Shown one piece after another: positions 1 to 10,159 of a stretch of 64,000 nucleotides of DNA. The stretch is taken from positions 434,001-498,000 of the forward strand of contig JAGTXX020000016.1 in NCBI GenBank assembly GCA_019044685.2, given 5' to 3'. Position 1 is the stretch's first letter; each line of letters begins with the position of its first letter. The translations under genes and the position numbers were made by a program. Under the pieces are notes generated by a model. It was not told the origin of the DNA and searched no databases. It saw only the letters and a list, made by a program, of their open reading frames with translations. The DNA comes from Nannochloris sp. 'desiccata'. Its lineage: Eukaryota; Chlorophyta; Trebouxiophyceae; Chlorellales; Chlorellaceae.

Positions 1-1
1 T

Positions 2-220
2 AGTGTATTGCAGTTAACTACTGTCAATGCCATAGCCTCAATGGGGTTGCTAAACGTAGGTGTGCAGCTAGGCTTGGCTGGAAAAGAGGCTGCAGCCGGG
101 ATGGTTATGGTCCTCGCTGGAGGGTTTGCAGTGTCGGTTGCGTTGGGAATGAAGAGGGTGAAGAGGTTGGATAAATTTGAAGATGGCTTGAGAGGAAGAG
201 GGAAGTTTCCTAGTAATTAG
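2..220 (+). CDS. C-terminal exon of an unidentified membrane protein (5' partial)
   Basis: The frame is open from the window edge to a TAG at 218-220. A likely 3' splice site (tattgcag) ends at 13, so the last exon probably starts at 14 and gives about 68 residues. The visible part holds one or two hydrophobic helices rich in Gly, Ala and Val, followed by a basic tail (MKRVKRLDKFEDGLRGRGK) that would face the cytosol, stroma or matrix. No family could be recognised from so short a piece. The rest of the gene lies upstream of the window. Confidence 0.5.
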   Translation, partial: SVLQLTTVNAIASMGLLNVGVQLGLAGKEAAAGMVMVLAGGFAVSVALGMKRVKRLDKFEDGLRGRGKFPSN

Positions 221-603
221 CTATGAATATACGGAATAAAATTTCAAGATATTTGAAAGTAGGTGCCGTCGTCAATCAAAAAGAAAGTCTGTGATTTTCC
301 AAATATTCTTTTCATGTATTAATATATGTTGATTTAAACTAAAGCTAAATAAATCAATTAGATTTTCTATTTGCAATATTATCATATTTGTAAATTTCAG
401 TTTGTTTGTCTTGTCATTTTTTTCAAAGCTATAAATAGTCATAAGTGAAGGAGCTAGCAAGTAGCTGGGAGGTAGCAGGGCAGCTGGAGGAGTGTTCGCT
501 GTTTTTATTCCTTTTTTGTTAGATACATAATGCGCTTACTAAGGCTACTATTTAGATAATAAATTTGCATACTTCTCTAACTAGCCTCTTAACAGCTTTA
601 AAT
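221..603. other. Intergenic spacer, no gene seen
   Basis: AT-rich spacer between two plus-strand genes. The only open frame (minus 272-460) has low-complexity Leu/Ile/Phe composition and no family signal. A short GC-richer patch of AGCTGG/AGGTAGC words lies at 455-490. I see no RNA gene. Confidence 0.5.
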
Positions 604-966
604 ATGTTGCTGTCCGCCTCCAAGCTTGCGTTGCGTTCTCAGTTGGGTTTGGCCCGCGTGGTTCAGCCTGCTCTTAATGGAGCAGCCAGCTATAGCGCCG
701 CTACACCAACCACGACCTCTGATGATCCTTTGAAGGCGGATTTACGTACTGAGAAAGCCCAAGAGAAAGAAATCGAGACGGATCAAGCTACAAAGGATAG
801 CATCAGGCACGCTGCCGAGGGCAATGTCACAGAGGCAGTGAAAGATGTTGGCAAGATGGCAAAAGGCGCTGCTGCAGGTGCAGTAAAGTCTGGAAAAGTA
901 ATGGCTGACTCTTTGAAGAAGAAGGCAAAGGGGGAAGATCCTGAAAAGGAAGCAAAGGGGCTTTGA
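604..966 (+). CDS. Small organelle-targeted LEA-like protein
   Basis: 120-residue ORF starting at the first ATG (604). The N-terminus (MLLSASKLALRSQLGLARVV) is basic, Ser/Leu/Arg-rich and lacks acids, as expected of a mitochondrial or plastid presequence. The rest is hydrophilic, with Lys, Glu, Ala and Asp dominating and short amphipathic repeats such as EAVKDVGKMAKGAAAG and KSGKVMADSLKKKAKG. These resemble group 3 LEA or apolipoprotein-like helices that are disordered until they meet a membrane or dry out. TGTAA poly(A)-type signals follow at about 1085 and 1098. The family call rests on composition only. Confidence 0.6.
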   Translation: MLLSASKLALRSQLGLARVVQPALNGAASYSAATPTTTSDDPLKADLRTEKAQEKEIETDQATKDSIRHAAEGNVTEAVKDVGKMAKGAAAGAVKSGKVMADSLKKKAKGEDPEKEAKGL

Positions 967-1180
967 GAGGTCAGCTGGTAAAACAATACATGGGATGGCT
1001 CCGGGTTTTTTTTTTTTTTTGGTAGAGTAGAATAGAGTTCCAGTATTCAGAGAAAGCCGTTACATTGTGTGTTATGTTTTAGCATGTAAAGAATCACTGT
1101 AAATGATCAAGAATTACTTGGAATAAATTGCTCAATTACCGCCCTGATAGCAGACCCTGCGAGACTCTCTGCCAATTATA

Positions 1181-2256
1181 TCAAAACTGCCCTCGCAGCA
1201 TTTTATATTTAAGTTCTAAAGTATATCTCAACGGCGAAAACCCTCCTCTTAGCAATTTGGCATCAAACACATTAAACTCTGCCTTTTCTAGCGCTGATAA
1301 ATACAGCCCAGCAGGCAACGCAGGCAATAACAACGGTCTGGCTGCAGCAGGGACGTCGTTCACATGGCCTCGTGCCACATCTAGATGCCCCTTTGCAGCA
1401 GAAGCAATAGCAAAAACAACATCACGTAAGCCCTGGCTTGCTTCCCCGCGTAATAAGTCGTCTGAAGAGATGCCGTGCTTCTCACACAGGTCTTTAGGAA
1501 GGTAGCTTTTATGTCTTTGAGCGACAAGGGCGGTATTTCTTAATAAGCCTGCTAGCCCTACAGCTTTGCCTACATGTGATGCGACATGATCAGTCGTGGT
1601 ATCTGCAATTCCCGCAGCTTCTAATTGCAGATAGAGCAGCTGAGAGTAGATTCCTTCAGAAAATTCTTCCAGGCCTGCAAGCGTTACTGGAGCGGTTTCT
1701 CTCAGCATATTGTCCTCTCTAGTAGAAATAATTTTTTGCAGTCTATATCGTGTGAGATTCTTTTCTTTAAGCACTGATGCGAGAGCTGTCATTGTGGGTT
1801 GTTCTGGAGCTTTGCCTTTATAGGCTGAGTTTAAAGCGTCACGCCACCATTGGCACCGCATTAAAATAAGCATTTCAGAATTAGCATGCTGTTCGATGAG
1901 GGAAGTTTCTACGTTGAAAGAACGTAGTGCTATAATCGATGCTCGTAGCTCCTGTCAGAAGTAGTATACGAGAAAAAAAAAAGGAATGAGTACTTTGTAG
2001 AGCAATGGTATACCTGATCTTGTTTTGTCGGCCAGGAAAAAAAGCTTTCAAGAGGAGAAAATAACAATCGATCCAGAAATTGACTTACCTTGGGAAGTTG
2101 GGTGCACCATACGTAATTTTCGTAATCGTAAGTGCGAACTTGATCTATGCAATAACTAAACGCCTGGCGAAGCTTGTCTGGAGCAGCAGCGGCAATGGCG
2201 GTAGCATAGCCTCTATGTGTTAGACGAGCTGCTGAGCGTAAAGAGGAGGCGTTCAT
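1181..2256 (-). CDS. NDUFAF6: NDUFAF6-like complex I assembly factor (squalene/phytoene synthase fold)
   Basis: Two exons, 2089-2256 and 1951-1181, with a GTAAGT...TGACAG intron, together encode 312 residues. Exon 1 carries a mitochondrial presequence and the conserved start YDYENYVWCTQLPK. Exon 2 continues LRASIIALRSFNVE, then MRCQWWRDAL (about 87-96), and later the DHVASHVGKAVGL and LLRNTALVAQRHKSYLP blocks typical of this family. NDUFAF6 proteins have a trans-isoprenyl diphosphate synthase fold but assemble the ND1 arm of mitochondrial complex I. The two DxxxD substrate motifs of true phytoene synthase are absent, which fits NDUFAF6 rather than carotenoid synthesis. Confidence 0.88.
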
Positions 2257-2569
2257 TTATTTTAATCGAATAATACAATTGCAGAAAACCACATGAAATC
2301 AGAATAGTGCCAGGGAAGGTTGTCAGAAGGAGAAAATCAAGAGGCAGCAAATGTGATCTGATTACAGCCTCCAGCCTCCTGATGTATCTCCTGCAGCTGT
2401 GAATGGAAAACCAGATGATACTGAAGATGATGAAGAGGATGCAGGTAATGAATACTAACTCAAATATTGAATGTAGTTGAATTTTGTAACATTGAAAAAA
2501 AAACAGAAAAAGTTGGCGAAAAAATACAGTATCCGATATCTGATGATCAGCGCAGGCTGCACAGCCTCT
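2257..2569. other. Spacer with an isolated exon-like fragment
   Basis: Between the start of the NDUFAF6 gene and the recombinase-like ORF there is no full gene. On the plus strand, about 2367-2435 looks like an internal exon: it follows a ctgattacag acceptor, reads QPPDVSPAAVNGKPDD then an acidic stretch, and ends at a GTAATG donor. No partner exons are found on either side. It may be a relic or chance. Confidence 0.3.
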
Positions 2570-4336
2570 TCATTTGCTGCCAGGGACCTCAACACCCATG
2601 CATTCAGCCACCTGAGCGTACAGCACGTCAGTCCTGTTGATTTTTGCAGTGGAAAAGTTAGCTGACTTGCCTTTTCGCTTTGGCTGCACCACCCCACCAG
2701 CATACAAAATGGCCCTGACAGCGCCGCAAAAAGAACCCATAGGAATTGTGCGGCCAGCCAACCCATCCACCTGGTTCTTGACGTGCTGCGCAAAAGCCAC
2801 AGCATCACCATCGCCCAGCTCTTGTGCCTTCCACTTGATGAAGGCGCCTAAAGCCTGCGCTTTGGACTTTTCTTCAGTCAAGGACTTTTCTTGCTTCCCG
2901 GCCTTTTTCTCAGAGTATCGATGCTTGTTCTCCACCCAGAACCCCCAAAAATCACGCATCGTGTGAATATCTTGAAACATGATGATGTTCTTCAGGTTGT
3001 CCTGAGGTTTGACCTTTCTGATGGCCGCCTCTTCACGCGGTTCTTCAGCATCCGGCGAGACTGTAGCAGGCGCCGGAGCCAGCTCACTAGGGAGGTTCGC
3101 ATAATGAGTCTTGCTCGGCTGGTCAGCCTTGAGTATCTTAGTCCTAAATTCCTTGTACTCTTGAGTCTGAAGGATGTTCCAGATTGCTGGGAACATTACG
3201 ATATTGTACTTCTGGCCGTAGAAATCCACCTTGACGGGCACATTCCTCCACCAGACCTTACCCCAGAAGAGGACGGTCTCCCCAGCACCCACGGCCCCAG
3301 GCATTTTTCACCACCTGAAACATGACATTGCTCTTTTCATCTGGGGCATAAGGATGGCTGGCGTCCTGGTACATCAAGCCTACGTCTGGCTGTGTCAGCA
3401 CCAGGTTGGCGAGATCAAGGTTGTTGCCGCCGTGCACATCGGCGATATATTTCTCTGCTAGAAATCCCAGCGCGCACCGCAGTGCATCGCGCCCAGGAAG
3501 AATGCCTGTCACCATCAGCTTCCCTGACGTGTCGTGTGTTTTATTCCATCAATAAAGGCAATCAGCACAGCCTTCGCCTTGCAAGGCTGGGTGAGCTCAA
3601 TTTCTTCTAGGAAGCACCCCGCCAGTCGCATCTGCGGTATCTGTGCTTTTCGCAAGCCCGTGACCAGCAAGCACGCCAAAGACGCTGCAGCGTTGTAGTC
3701 CCTATTCTCTATACACCAGTCAAAGTAACGCCCGAGCTCATCGTGAGTAAAATACCGTGCGCGAGCTCGCTTGGCAAGGTCCTGGCCGAGGTCGGCAGAC
3801 CTTTTCCTCTTCTCCTCAGCCAGAGTCTCCTTTGCTATTCCAACGAGGATGTGATTACGAAGTTCTAGTCTGTTGTACGATACCCCATACTGCGCATTCC
3901 TCAGGGTATCAATGGCACTCGGATGGGTGTCAAAGCGGCCGACGAGGTCCTTGGAGGCCGGGTTGGCAATCAGCTTCGGGACGATATAATCACAGAGGAT
4001 GGTGGTAACCTTGCTCATAGGATGGGCCACATAATCCCATTGATCCTTGATATGCTCTGCCTCCTTGTTTCTGGCATCAATCGCGGTCATCCAGCCCGAT
4101 TTCAGGCAGTCGGTGTAGGTGGCAAGGGTGCTTCCCTCCTTGAGCTTCCCTACTACATTTCGAATACAGACCGCCTGACAGCGCCTGACATCTCGCCCGC
4201 AGGCCTCAAACGTTGACTCGTCTGGCACCTGAGCATCCGGACCCGTGTAGACCTGCGTAAACACCGGATGGACCTCCTCCGAGAGGTACTCCTCGATTTG
4301 CTCCGAGCTGCACTTCAAAAGCTCGGTGCCAAACAT
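2570..4336 (-). pseudogene. Decayed Ndc10/Crypton-like tyrosine recombinase ORF
   Basis: One long minus-strand coding stretch is split into three frames: 4336-3515, 3515-3258 and 3307-2570. Read across the shifts it would give about 590 residues. Shift 1 is at the GGG run complementary to 3522-3524, where one extra G would join the frames. Shift 2 lies within 3258-3307. The centre reads AASLACLLVTGLRKAQIPQM, like box I of tyrosine recombinases. It is followed by PCKAKAVLIAFIDGIKHTTR, then after the shift GILPGRDALRCALGFLAEKY, matching the spacing of the Ndc10/Crypton core (P-C-x-A, G-K, R-x-x-x-R-C). I could not place the downstream H-x-x-R or the catalytic Tyr. The C-terminal part is Lys/Glu-rich. 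The ORF is visibly more GC-rich than its AT-rich flanks, which suggests insertion. The family assignment is tentative. Confidence 0.45.
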
Positions 4337-5538
4337 CGTGCTATTTTTGAAAATAATTAGTAACTGAAATGATATTCTTGTCTGCTATATGTGTATTACT
4401 GCGTGCAGTTGAAGTTCGTAAGAAAGAGGAGAATATTCGAACGAGAAAAGGTCGAGGCTAGCTTCGAGCCTTTCTTCGTGTTTCTGTTTGAGCTTCTCTT
4501 CGAGCTTCTCTTCGTGTCTCTGTTCGAGCTTCTCTTCGCCAAATGGCTCGAGGGTGCTCAAATAAATAAAAAATAAACTAGATACATACTCGATGGAAGT
4601 GGTGTTTTATGATTTTACAAAGGGGAATGATGGTCTAGAAAGGCATATAAAGATTTGGAGGGTAAAACCTGTTGGAATTGAAAAAGCATACCTCAAGAAG
4701 GTCAATGCGAAGAGAATGCGCCTATACTGGAAAAGATATAAGAGTCACACATGCTATATCAGGTTATCATGCAGCTCCGCAACGCAGCCTTCTACTGTTT
4801 TAGGCTACCTGTGGTTTTTCCACTGCAGGGTCGGCACTGGCGGTAGCAGCGGAGGCGGCCATGGTTTAACAGGCCAGAGGCAGACAGCAGTCAGCAGCAG
4901 GTGTGCTGCACAAGCTGCGGCATGGTGGTTTTGACTATCTAGATGTTGATAACGGTGGCAACTGACGAAGCTGAGAGGATTATCGATCACGGATCGCTGA
5001 CACAAAAAGATCATTATAACTTTTCGTGCTCCATGGCACCAGGTGCTTCGCAGAGGTAATAAAAATAGTCATCCAGAGGCCTCTCTGAGACTAATAAACC
5101 ATAGCCTCTCCATGTCTCTCAGGTCTCTGAGAGCCTAAATAATTGTCTATTACCGGTGAGCGGTGAGCCCAACTTTCTTCAAGGCTTTAGCTCAGCTTGA
5201 AGCCCTTAAATCGCCTCTCCGGAGGTTATTTGTTATTTCGTTTTTTCTTACAATGTATGAAAGCTGCGTGAAACCTTGGAGAACTTTTTATCAGCTCCAA
5301 AGGGATCGACCTAGTTATCCTAAATGTAAATAAAATTGGTGTTAGGAAGGGGGGAAAGCACCCTGCTCTGCGACTCGCGTGGCAAAAGTATGTTTATTAA
5401 TCTGTTTTCTGAGCCCCATAATCCCTGAAACGAGTTTCTGCAAACCCTGCGACACCCTCTCCCACGCCAGCGGTTAAGATACTCAAGTTGGTGTCTAGCT
5501 AACTTTTTTTATTTTCTTTCCTTTGGGCAGGGGTCAAG
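4337..5538. other. Gene-poor spacer with short tandem motif and repeat copy A
   Basis: No convincing gene. At about 4465-4540 there is an imperfect tandem array of a 12-base unit (close to TTCGAGCTTCTC). At 4825-5149 lies repeat copy A, described separately. The plus ORF at 4593-4934 runs into that repeat and has no family signal. A typical acceptor (tttgggcag) ends at 5530, just before the next ATG, so part of this spacer may be a 5' UTR intron. Confidence 0.45.
4825..5149 (+). repeat. Diverged dispersed repeat, copy A
   Basis: This stretch is similar along its whole length to 6323-6649 in the same orientation. Shared blocks appear in the same order: GCAGGGTCGG, AACTGACGAAGCTGAGA, GGATCGCTGA, AAAAATAGTC, GCCTCTCCATGTCTCTC and GTCTCTGAGAGCCTAAAT. 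Both copies lie upstream of plus-strand genes. Neither end shows obvious inverted repeats or target duplications. Confidence 0.75.
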
Positions 5539-6018
5539 ATGTTCTTAATTGTGCGTCGTCGTGGATATACTTTACTACTGCGCAGCAGTGCCACTGCTGC
5601 CACTGCTAATAAGGCGCACGCAGATCCTGCAACGTGGGCGGTGAATTATAACCTGCAGGAGCGCGACCAAATATATAATAACATCAACGCCAACCGCGAT
5701 CTTATCCATGAGAACCACAAGTATACGAATGAGAGGCCTGATGATCACCGCCAGCAGATGGATGGTAAGCTTGATGAAAAACTCAAACAAGTGGACACTG
5801 CATTTGATTCGGCGATAGGAAGATTCATCGCGTCAAATGAGAGCTTAAAAGTAAGCTTGAAGGAACTCAAAGATGAATTTAGTAAGATGAAAGCAGAGAC
5901 TAAAGATGACTTCCATAAGTTAGACAAAAGCGTTACGCTCGTGAGCAGAAGTGCTGCTCTATTGGTTTCTGCAATTTCGCTTGGCCTAACGTTTGCGTAT
6001 AGGACCGGTATGCTTTAA
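5539..6018 (+). CDS. Small coiled-coil protein with C-terminal membrane anchor
   Basis: 159 residues. Residues 1-30 form a basic presequence-like start (MFLIVRRRGYTLLLRSSATA). Residues about 35-130 are strongly helical and charged with heptad-like spacing (KLDEKLKQVDTAFDSAIGRF, LKVSLKELKDEFSKMKAETK). Residues about 137-155 are one hydrophobic helix (SAALLVSAISLGLTFAY). This plan, a targeting peptide, coiled coil and tail anchor, resembles mitochondrial CCDC90/DUF1640-type proteins, but I do not see their signature and leave it unnamed. It sits between the two repeat copies. A TGTAA poly(A)-type signal follows at about 6124. Confidence 0.6.
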   Translation: MFLIVRRRGYTLLLRSSATAATANKAHADPATWAVNYNLQERDQIYNNINANRDLIHENHKYTNERPDDHRQQMDGKLDEKLKQVDTAFDSAIGRFIASNESLKVSLKELKDEFSKMKAETKDDFHKLDKSVTLVSRSAALLVSAISLGLTFAYRTGML

Positions 6019-6742
6019 TGCAGCAAATCCTACTGTATCCCTCGCTTTTATATATGTATTTTTTTGATTTAGATTTGTCTAGCTACTTGATTCTCTGATT
6101 ATGATATGTACTTAGCGTTCTTTTGTAAATAGTACAGCTTTCTTTGCTGCTGGCAATTTATTATTCTTAAGAGAGGCCCAAAGAGAAACTTAAAAACAAC
6201 CTCGACCATCTCCTATTGAGGATCTCTTCAGATGGCCTACAGATAATAGCCGATAACAACGTAAACACATATATAGTGATGGCAGTGATTTATAGTGATT
6301 TAACAAAGAGATCTTTACCGTCGCAGGGTCGGCGGCGGCGGCGGTGGCGGTTTATCAGATAAGGGATAGGGAGCCAGCAGTCTGCAGCAGGATGTGCTTC
6401 CCCAGCTGAAGGATGGCGGAGGGTATCTGCCACTAATAAGGGTGGGAACTGACGAAGCTGAGACGATCACCGATCAAGGATCGCTGATACCAAAAAAGAT
6501 CATTCCTTATTTTAAAGCGCTCCGTGCTCCGAATCACCAGGGGGCCGCAGGCGTATTAAAAATAGTCCTGCGGAGGTCCCTCTGGTACTGAATAACAAAA
6601 GCCTCTCCATGTCTCTCCTTGTCTCTGAGAGCCTAAATATTTGTCTCTCAAGCCAAGGACTTTTCCAAGCCTTTTTCACCTCCTTTTGACCAATTAACCA
6701 TACCGATCGACATAATTACCTAAATAAAGCCATAAACGTGAC
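6019..6742. other. Spacer holding repeat copy B and the RCC2 promoter
   Basis: The first 300 bases are the 3' flank of the coiled-coil gene. 6323-6649 is repeat copy B. The last 93 bases before the RCC2 ATG are plain AT-rich leader. The plus ORF 6394-6591 lies wholly inside the repeat and is not counted as a gene. Confidence 0.45.
6323..6649 (+). repeat. Diverged dispersed repeat, copy B
   Basis: Second copy of the element at 4825-5149, about 1.5 kb downstream in direct orientation. Its 5' part has an expanded GGC/GGT stretch (about 6330-6350) where copy A reads GGCACTGGCGGTAGCAGC. The copy ends about 93 bases before the RCC2 start codon, so it may form part of that promoter. Confidence 0.75.
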
Positions 6743-8262
6743 ATGTCTGACAACCCTGAAAAGAAGGAAGAGGGCGACGCCCCTCAAATCGAGGCAGGAA
6801 CTGTGATGCAATGCGGAGCCACTGACTACTGGGCGATCGGTCGCACCAAGGATGTCCGCATCGAATACCAAAATCTCCAAGTTCCTACACGACTCAAGGC
6901 TCTCGAGGTGAGGCCAAAGATTTGCAGTCTGCAAAGAATACCAATGGATTTCAGCTTGTGATCACGGTTAAAAATTTCAATTTTTATGGCTTTATTCCAC
7001 TAATTTTCACCAAATTCTGACTCGTTTACTTCTCCCCAAAATTACAACAGGGCATCAAAGTTACTTTCATCGCTGCTGGCGCTGCTGCGTGCCATTCAGT
7101 TGTCGGTGATATCTCTGGCCGCTGCTTTGTTTGGGGCCGCAATGAAAAGGGCCAACTTGGCCTTGGTGACTACTTAAACCGCAACGTCCCTGTTTTGTTA
7201 ACTGCTTTAAAGGACGTCAAGATCGTAGGCGGTGCCTGCGGTCGTCATCACACTGCTGTCATCACTGACAGCGGCGAGGCATACGCCTTTGGCTTAAATT
7301 CCATGGGCCAGTGCGGCACCGGCTCCGTAAAGAAAATCAAAGGTGGAGAAGACATCCTTCTTGTTCCTACGAAATCCGCCATCAGTAAGGCTACTACTGT
7401 TGCGTGCGGGTCTGAATTCACAATGTGGCTTTGTGACGGCAATTTGTATTCTGCAGGTCTGCCTCAGTATGGCCAATTAGGCCATGGAAGCGACCATCAA
7501 TACAACGCATCTGATTCTTCAGTTAAAATGGTATTTGAACCCCAACCTGCCCCTAAAATGATCGCTACATTAGCAGGTAAAGAGGTGACCCGTGTTGCTT
7601 GTGGCCAGAACCACACCATTTGTGTTTGCTCTGACGGTGGCGTGTGGACATGGGGATTCGGTGGCTATGGTCGTTTAGGCCATAAAGTTCAACAAGATGA
7701 GTACAAACCTAAGCTCGTAGAAGCTCTTACTGGGCGTATTGTGGTCCCTGCTGATGCTGTCATCGCTGCCGGCGGTACTTCATCTTTCTGCACGATGGTT
7801 GGTGGACAGCTCTTCTCCTGGGGTAAATTAAAACCTTCTGGCGATACTCAAATGTACCCTGTGCCATATCCAGACCTTTCAGGATGGAATATTAAGAGCT
7901 TATCATGTGGTGCGACTACGTTTGGTTGTTCGGCATCTGCTGGCGGTGAGCAGTCGGTCATTACATGGGGTCACTCTGGAGGCTACGCTGAGTTGGGGTA
8001 TGGTGAGGGCGGTAAAAAAAGCAGTGCAAATCCTGATAAGTGTATGGCATTAGAAGGTGTCAAGTGCTATCAGGTTGCTATGGGGGCAGCTCACTCTTTA
8101 TTCCTTGTCGATCCGGAAGACGATAAAGTGAAAAACGCTCCTGTGTATGATGCAAAAGAAGTTGACGATACAGCACCTACAGCAGCAGCAGCAGCTGATG
8201 CAAAGGGAGGGAAGAGGAAAGCCCCTGCTGCGAAAGGTGGTGTGAAGAAGGGTAAGAAGTAA
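6743..8262 (+). CDS. RCC2: RCC2/TD-60-like RCC1-repeat protein
   Basis: Two exons, 6743-6907 and 7051-8262, joined by a GTGAGG...ACAACAG intron, encode 458 residues. The protein opens with the RCC2-type CGATDYWAIGRT block. It then carries about seven RCC1 blades, including SGRCFVWGRNEKGQLGLGD, ACGRHHTAVITDSGEAYAFG, GLPQYGQLGHGSD, WGFGGYGRLGHKVQ and GHSGGYAELGYGEGGKKSSA, and ends in a Lys-rich tail suited to nuclear localisation. RCC2 family proteins act in chromosome passenger complex positioning and as Rac/Arf-linked regulators in animals; the algal role is not known. A CAG run encodes a short Ala stretch near the end. Confidence 0.92.
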
Positions 8263-8449
8263 TAGATACACTGTCCCTTGTGTTTTCCCCAGGTTCCCTT
8301 GTTCTTTTCTCATGACGCCTTTCCTCAATTCAACCAACATGAATTTTGAATTAAAATAATTAAAGAAAATGAACATTATGCGTATCTATCTATATCTTTA
8401 ATGCAATGCAACGTATTTTAACAAGTATAGCAACGAGATTTATTGGAGG

Positions 8450-8503
<54 letters not shown>

Positions 8504-8877
8504 AGAGGTGTATATATTGCGTAGACATCATTGGTAAACAAAAAAAATGAGAAGAGAAAAAAAGGGAGCCGAGTAGAAGAAAATGTATTTATAGAAGAAA
8601 ACGTATTTTCATTGACGATTGATTTTCATTTGATTGTCCTTTAGGTAGTAATATAAACTCGCACCCTAACTAAAACACAATCAAACACGCACCACTCTTA
8701 TTAAAAAAAAAAAAAAACTAGTAGGCGTATTTGCATTGGCGTGATCCCACTCACGCTACTACGTTATTTGCGACCACCCTCGAACTAAGTTTTTCGATAC
8801 CCTCTCTCTCTATATATATAGTAGATGCATATATATATAGACATCTAAAGTAAAGCACTACTCTTATCTTTATATAT
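8263..8877. other. Spacer with extreme homopolymers
   Basis: Between the convergent RCC2 and GIY-YIG genes lie the 62-base G run (8451-8512), an A14 run (about 8701-8716) and TA/CT dinucleotide patches (about 8801-8840). No supported gene. Confidence 0.6.
8451..8512 (+). repeat. Pure G homopolymer, 62 bases
   Basis: An uninterrupted run of 62 G bases, preceded by TTGGAGGC and followed by AAGAGG. Such a run would form intermolecular or stacked G-quadruplexes and is hard for polymerases to copy. It lies between two convergent genes, so it does not interrupt coding sequence. The length may be an assembly estimate rather than a measured value. Confidence 0.95.
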
Positions 8878-10159
8878 CTATTCTTCATCGCTTTCATCGC
8901 TATCGCTTTGACTATTTCCCAACTTGGGCTGAAACATTGCTGCCAAAGCTTCAACACTCTCATTCTCTCCTTTATATCCATAATCCTGTGTTCTATTAAA
9001 TCTCCAAAACTCGTGATAATCTCCCTTTTTAAGCCATTCACCCTGGAAAAAACTCTTCAAAATCATCAAAAAATTGATGCACCTCAGAGACGGAAAAATA
9101 ATTAATGGGAAATTCACTAGAAAGGAGCATGCCGTCAGTCTGACGAGGGACTTCTTTGGCCAGTAAGTATGAAAATACACGTTCAACAACCTCTTCTGCA
9201 TCGATTCCTTGTCTCTCATAATAGTCTTTGCCCACTATAACACGATGAGTAGTCTCTCGATCAAAGGCAGTCAGTCGAAGATCAAACATGTACCCACCGT
9301 TTGTTTTCATAGCAGATTTAAAGAAGATATCAAATAAAAGAGTTTCTCCTTCTACAATAACGGAACAATTACGTGTCATACGTGCAGCAGCTTCTGCTTC
9401 TCTTCTTTGTCGTTCTAATTCTTTTGGGTCAAGATCAGCTACGGCCAAGAAATCAACTTTTCCTTCTTGAATTAAATCTTGATTAACTAAGAATTCTTCC
9501 TTGCAACCACGAGATTTAATCTTGACAATCATGGATTTCGCCAATTCTTCAGCTGCAGCGACTTTCCCACGGTCACTGATTGTAAACGGAGTGGCTGCTT
9601 CTTGCCACGCGGCCCGCTCAGCGGGAAGTCTATTGCCTGGAGGTGGCCCTCCTGACTGATCAAACCAGGAAGAACGAACCGATAACATCTCATTCTGGTC
9701 TAATTGAGGTAAATGCAGGGCACGATAGAGGTGTGATTTATCAGGACGACGGCTAAACACAGTTAAAAGCGATGCTCGTAGATTTTTTGAAAAGCCAATA
9801 TATTGTAATGTCTTTGCTTGATCATAAACGGCAAACACCGTAGCTTGAGTGCCTTCTGGCATTTCAGGGTTGATATATCCTTGGACATTGACCACTGGAA
9901 GGGGTTCCAGGTCGGCTAAACGAGGTAACGCTGCAGCTGAAGAATCGGCGGCTGAAGCGTTCGGCTCAGTTTGTGCAGTGGCGAAGCAAACCCAACGCCC
10001 CGAGGCATGCGGCTGGCGTTTCATTAATTTTAGAGTTTGATAGAAGTGCTCGGGGGCTCTACGGGGCTTGCGTTGAGGACCCATTGCAGGATAGAAAATT
10101 ACACATTGAGGAGCGAATGTGCTTCCATTGCCCATAATAGGGCTTGTCATTGCTCGCAT
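8878..10159 (-). CDS. GIY-YIG domain protein, probably plastid (frameshift in read)
   Basis: Coding runs from ATG 10159 to 9038 in one frame and continues from about 9046 to 8878 in another. Removing one base from the T6 run (complement of 9047-9052) joins DDFEEFF to QGEWLKKGDYHEFW, giving about 426 residues. A GIY-YIG-like fold is seen near residues 105-160 (TVFAVYDQAKTLQYIGFSKN, later PPGNRLPAERAAWQEAA), the pattern of plant plastid GIY-YIG proteins. The middle is Lys/Arg/Glu-rich and helical, and the C-terminus is acidic (SDSDESDEE). GIY-YIG folds occur in nucleases such as UvrC, but nuclease activity is not shown here. The frameshift is probably sequencing error, since both sides are conserved in style. 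Confidence 0.7.

Noticed and set aside
4593..4934. 113-codon plus ORF
   Set aside because: Runs into repeat copy A, has mixed composition and no family signal or splice support.
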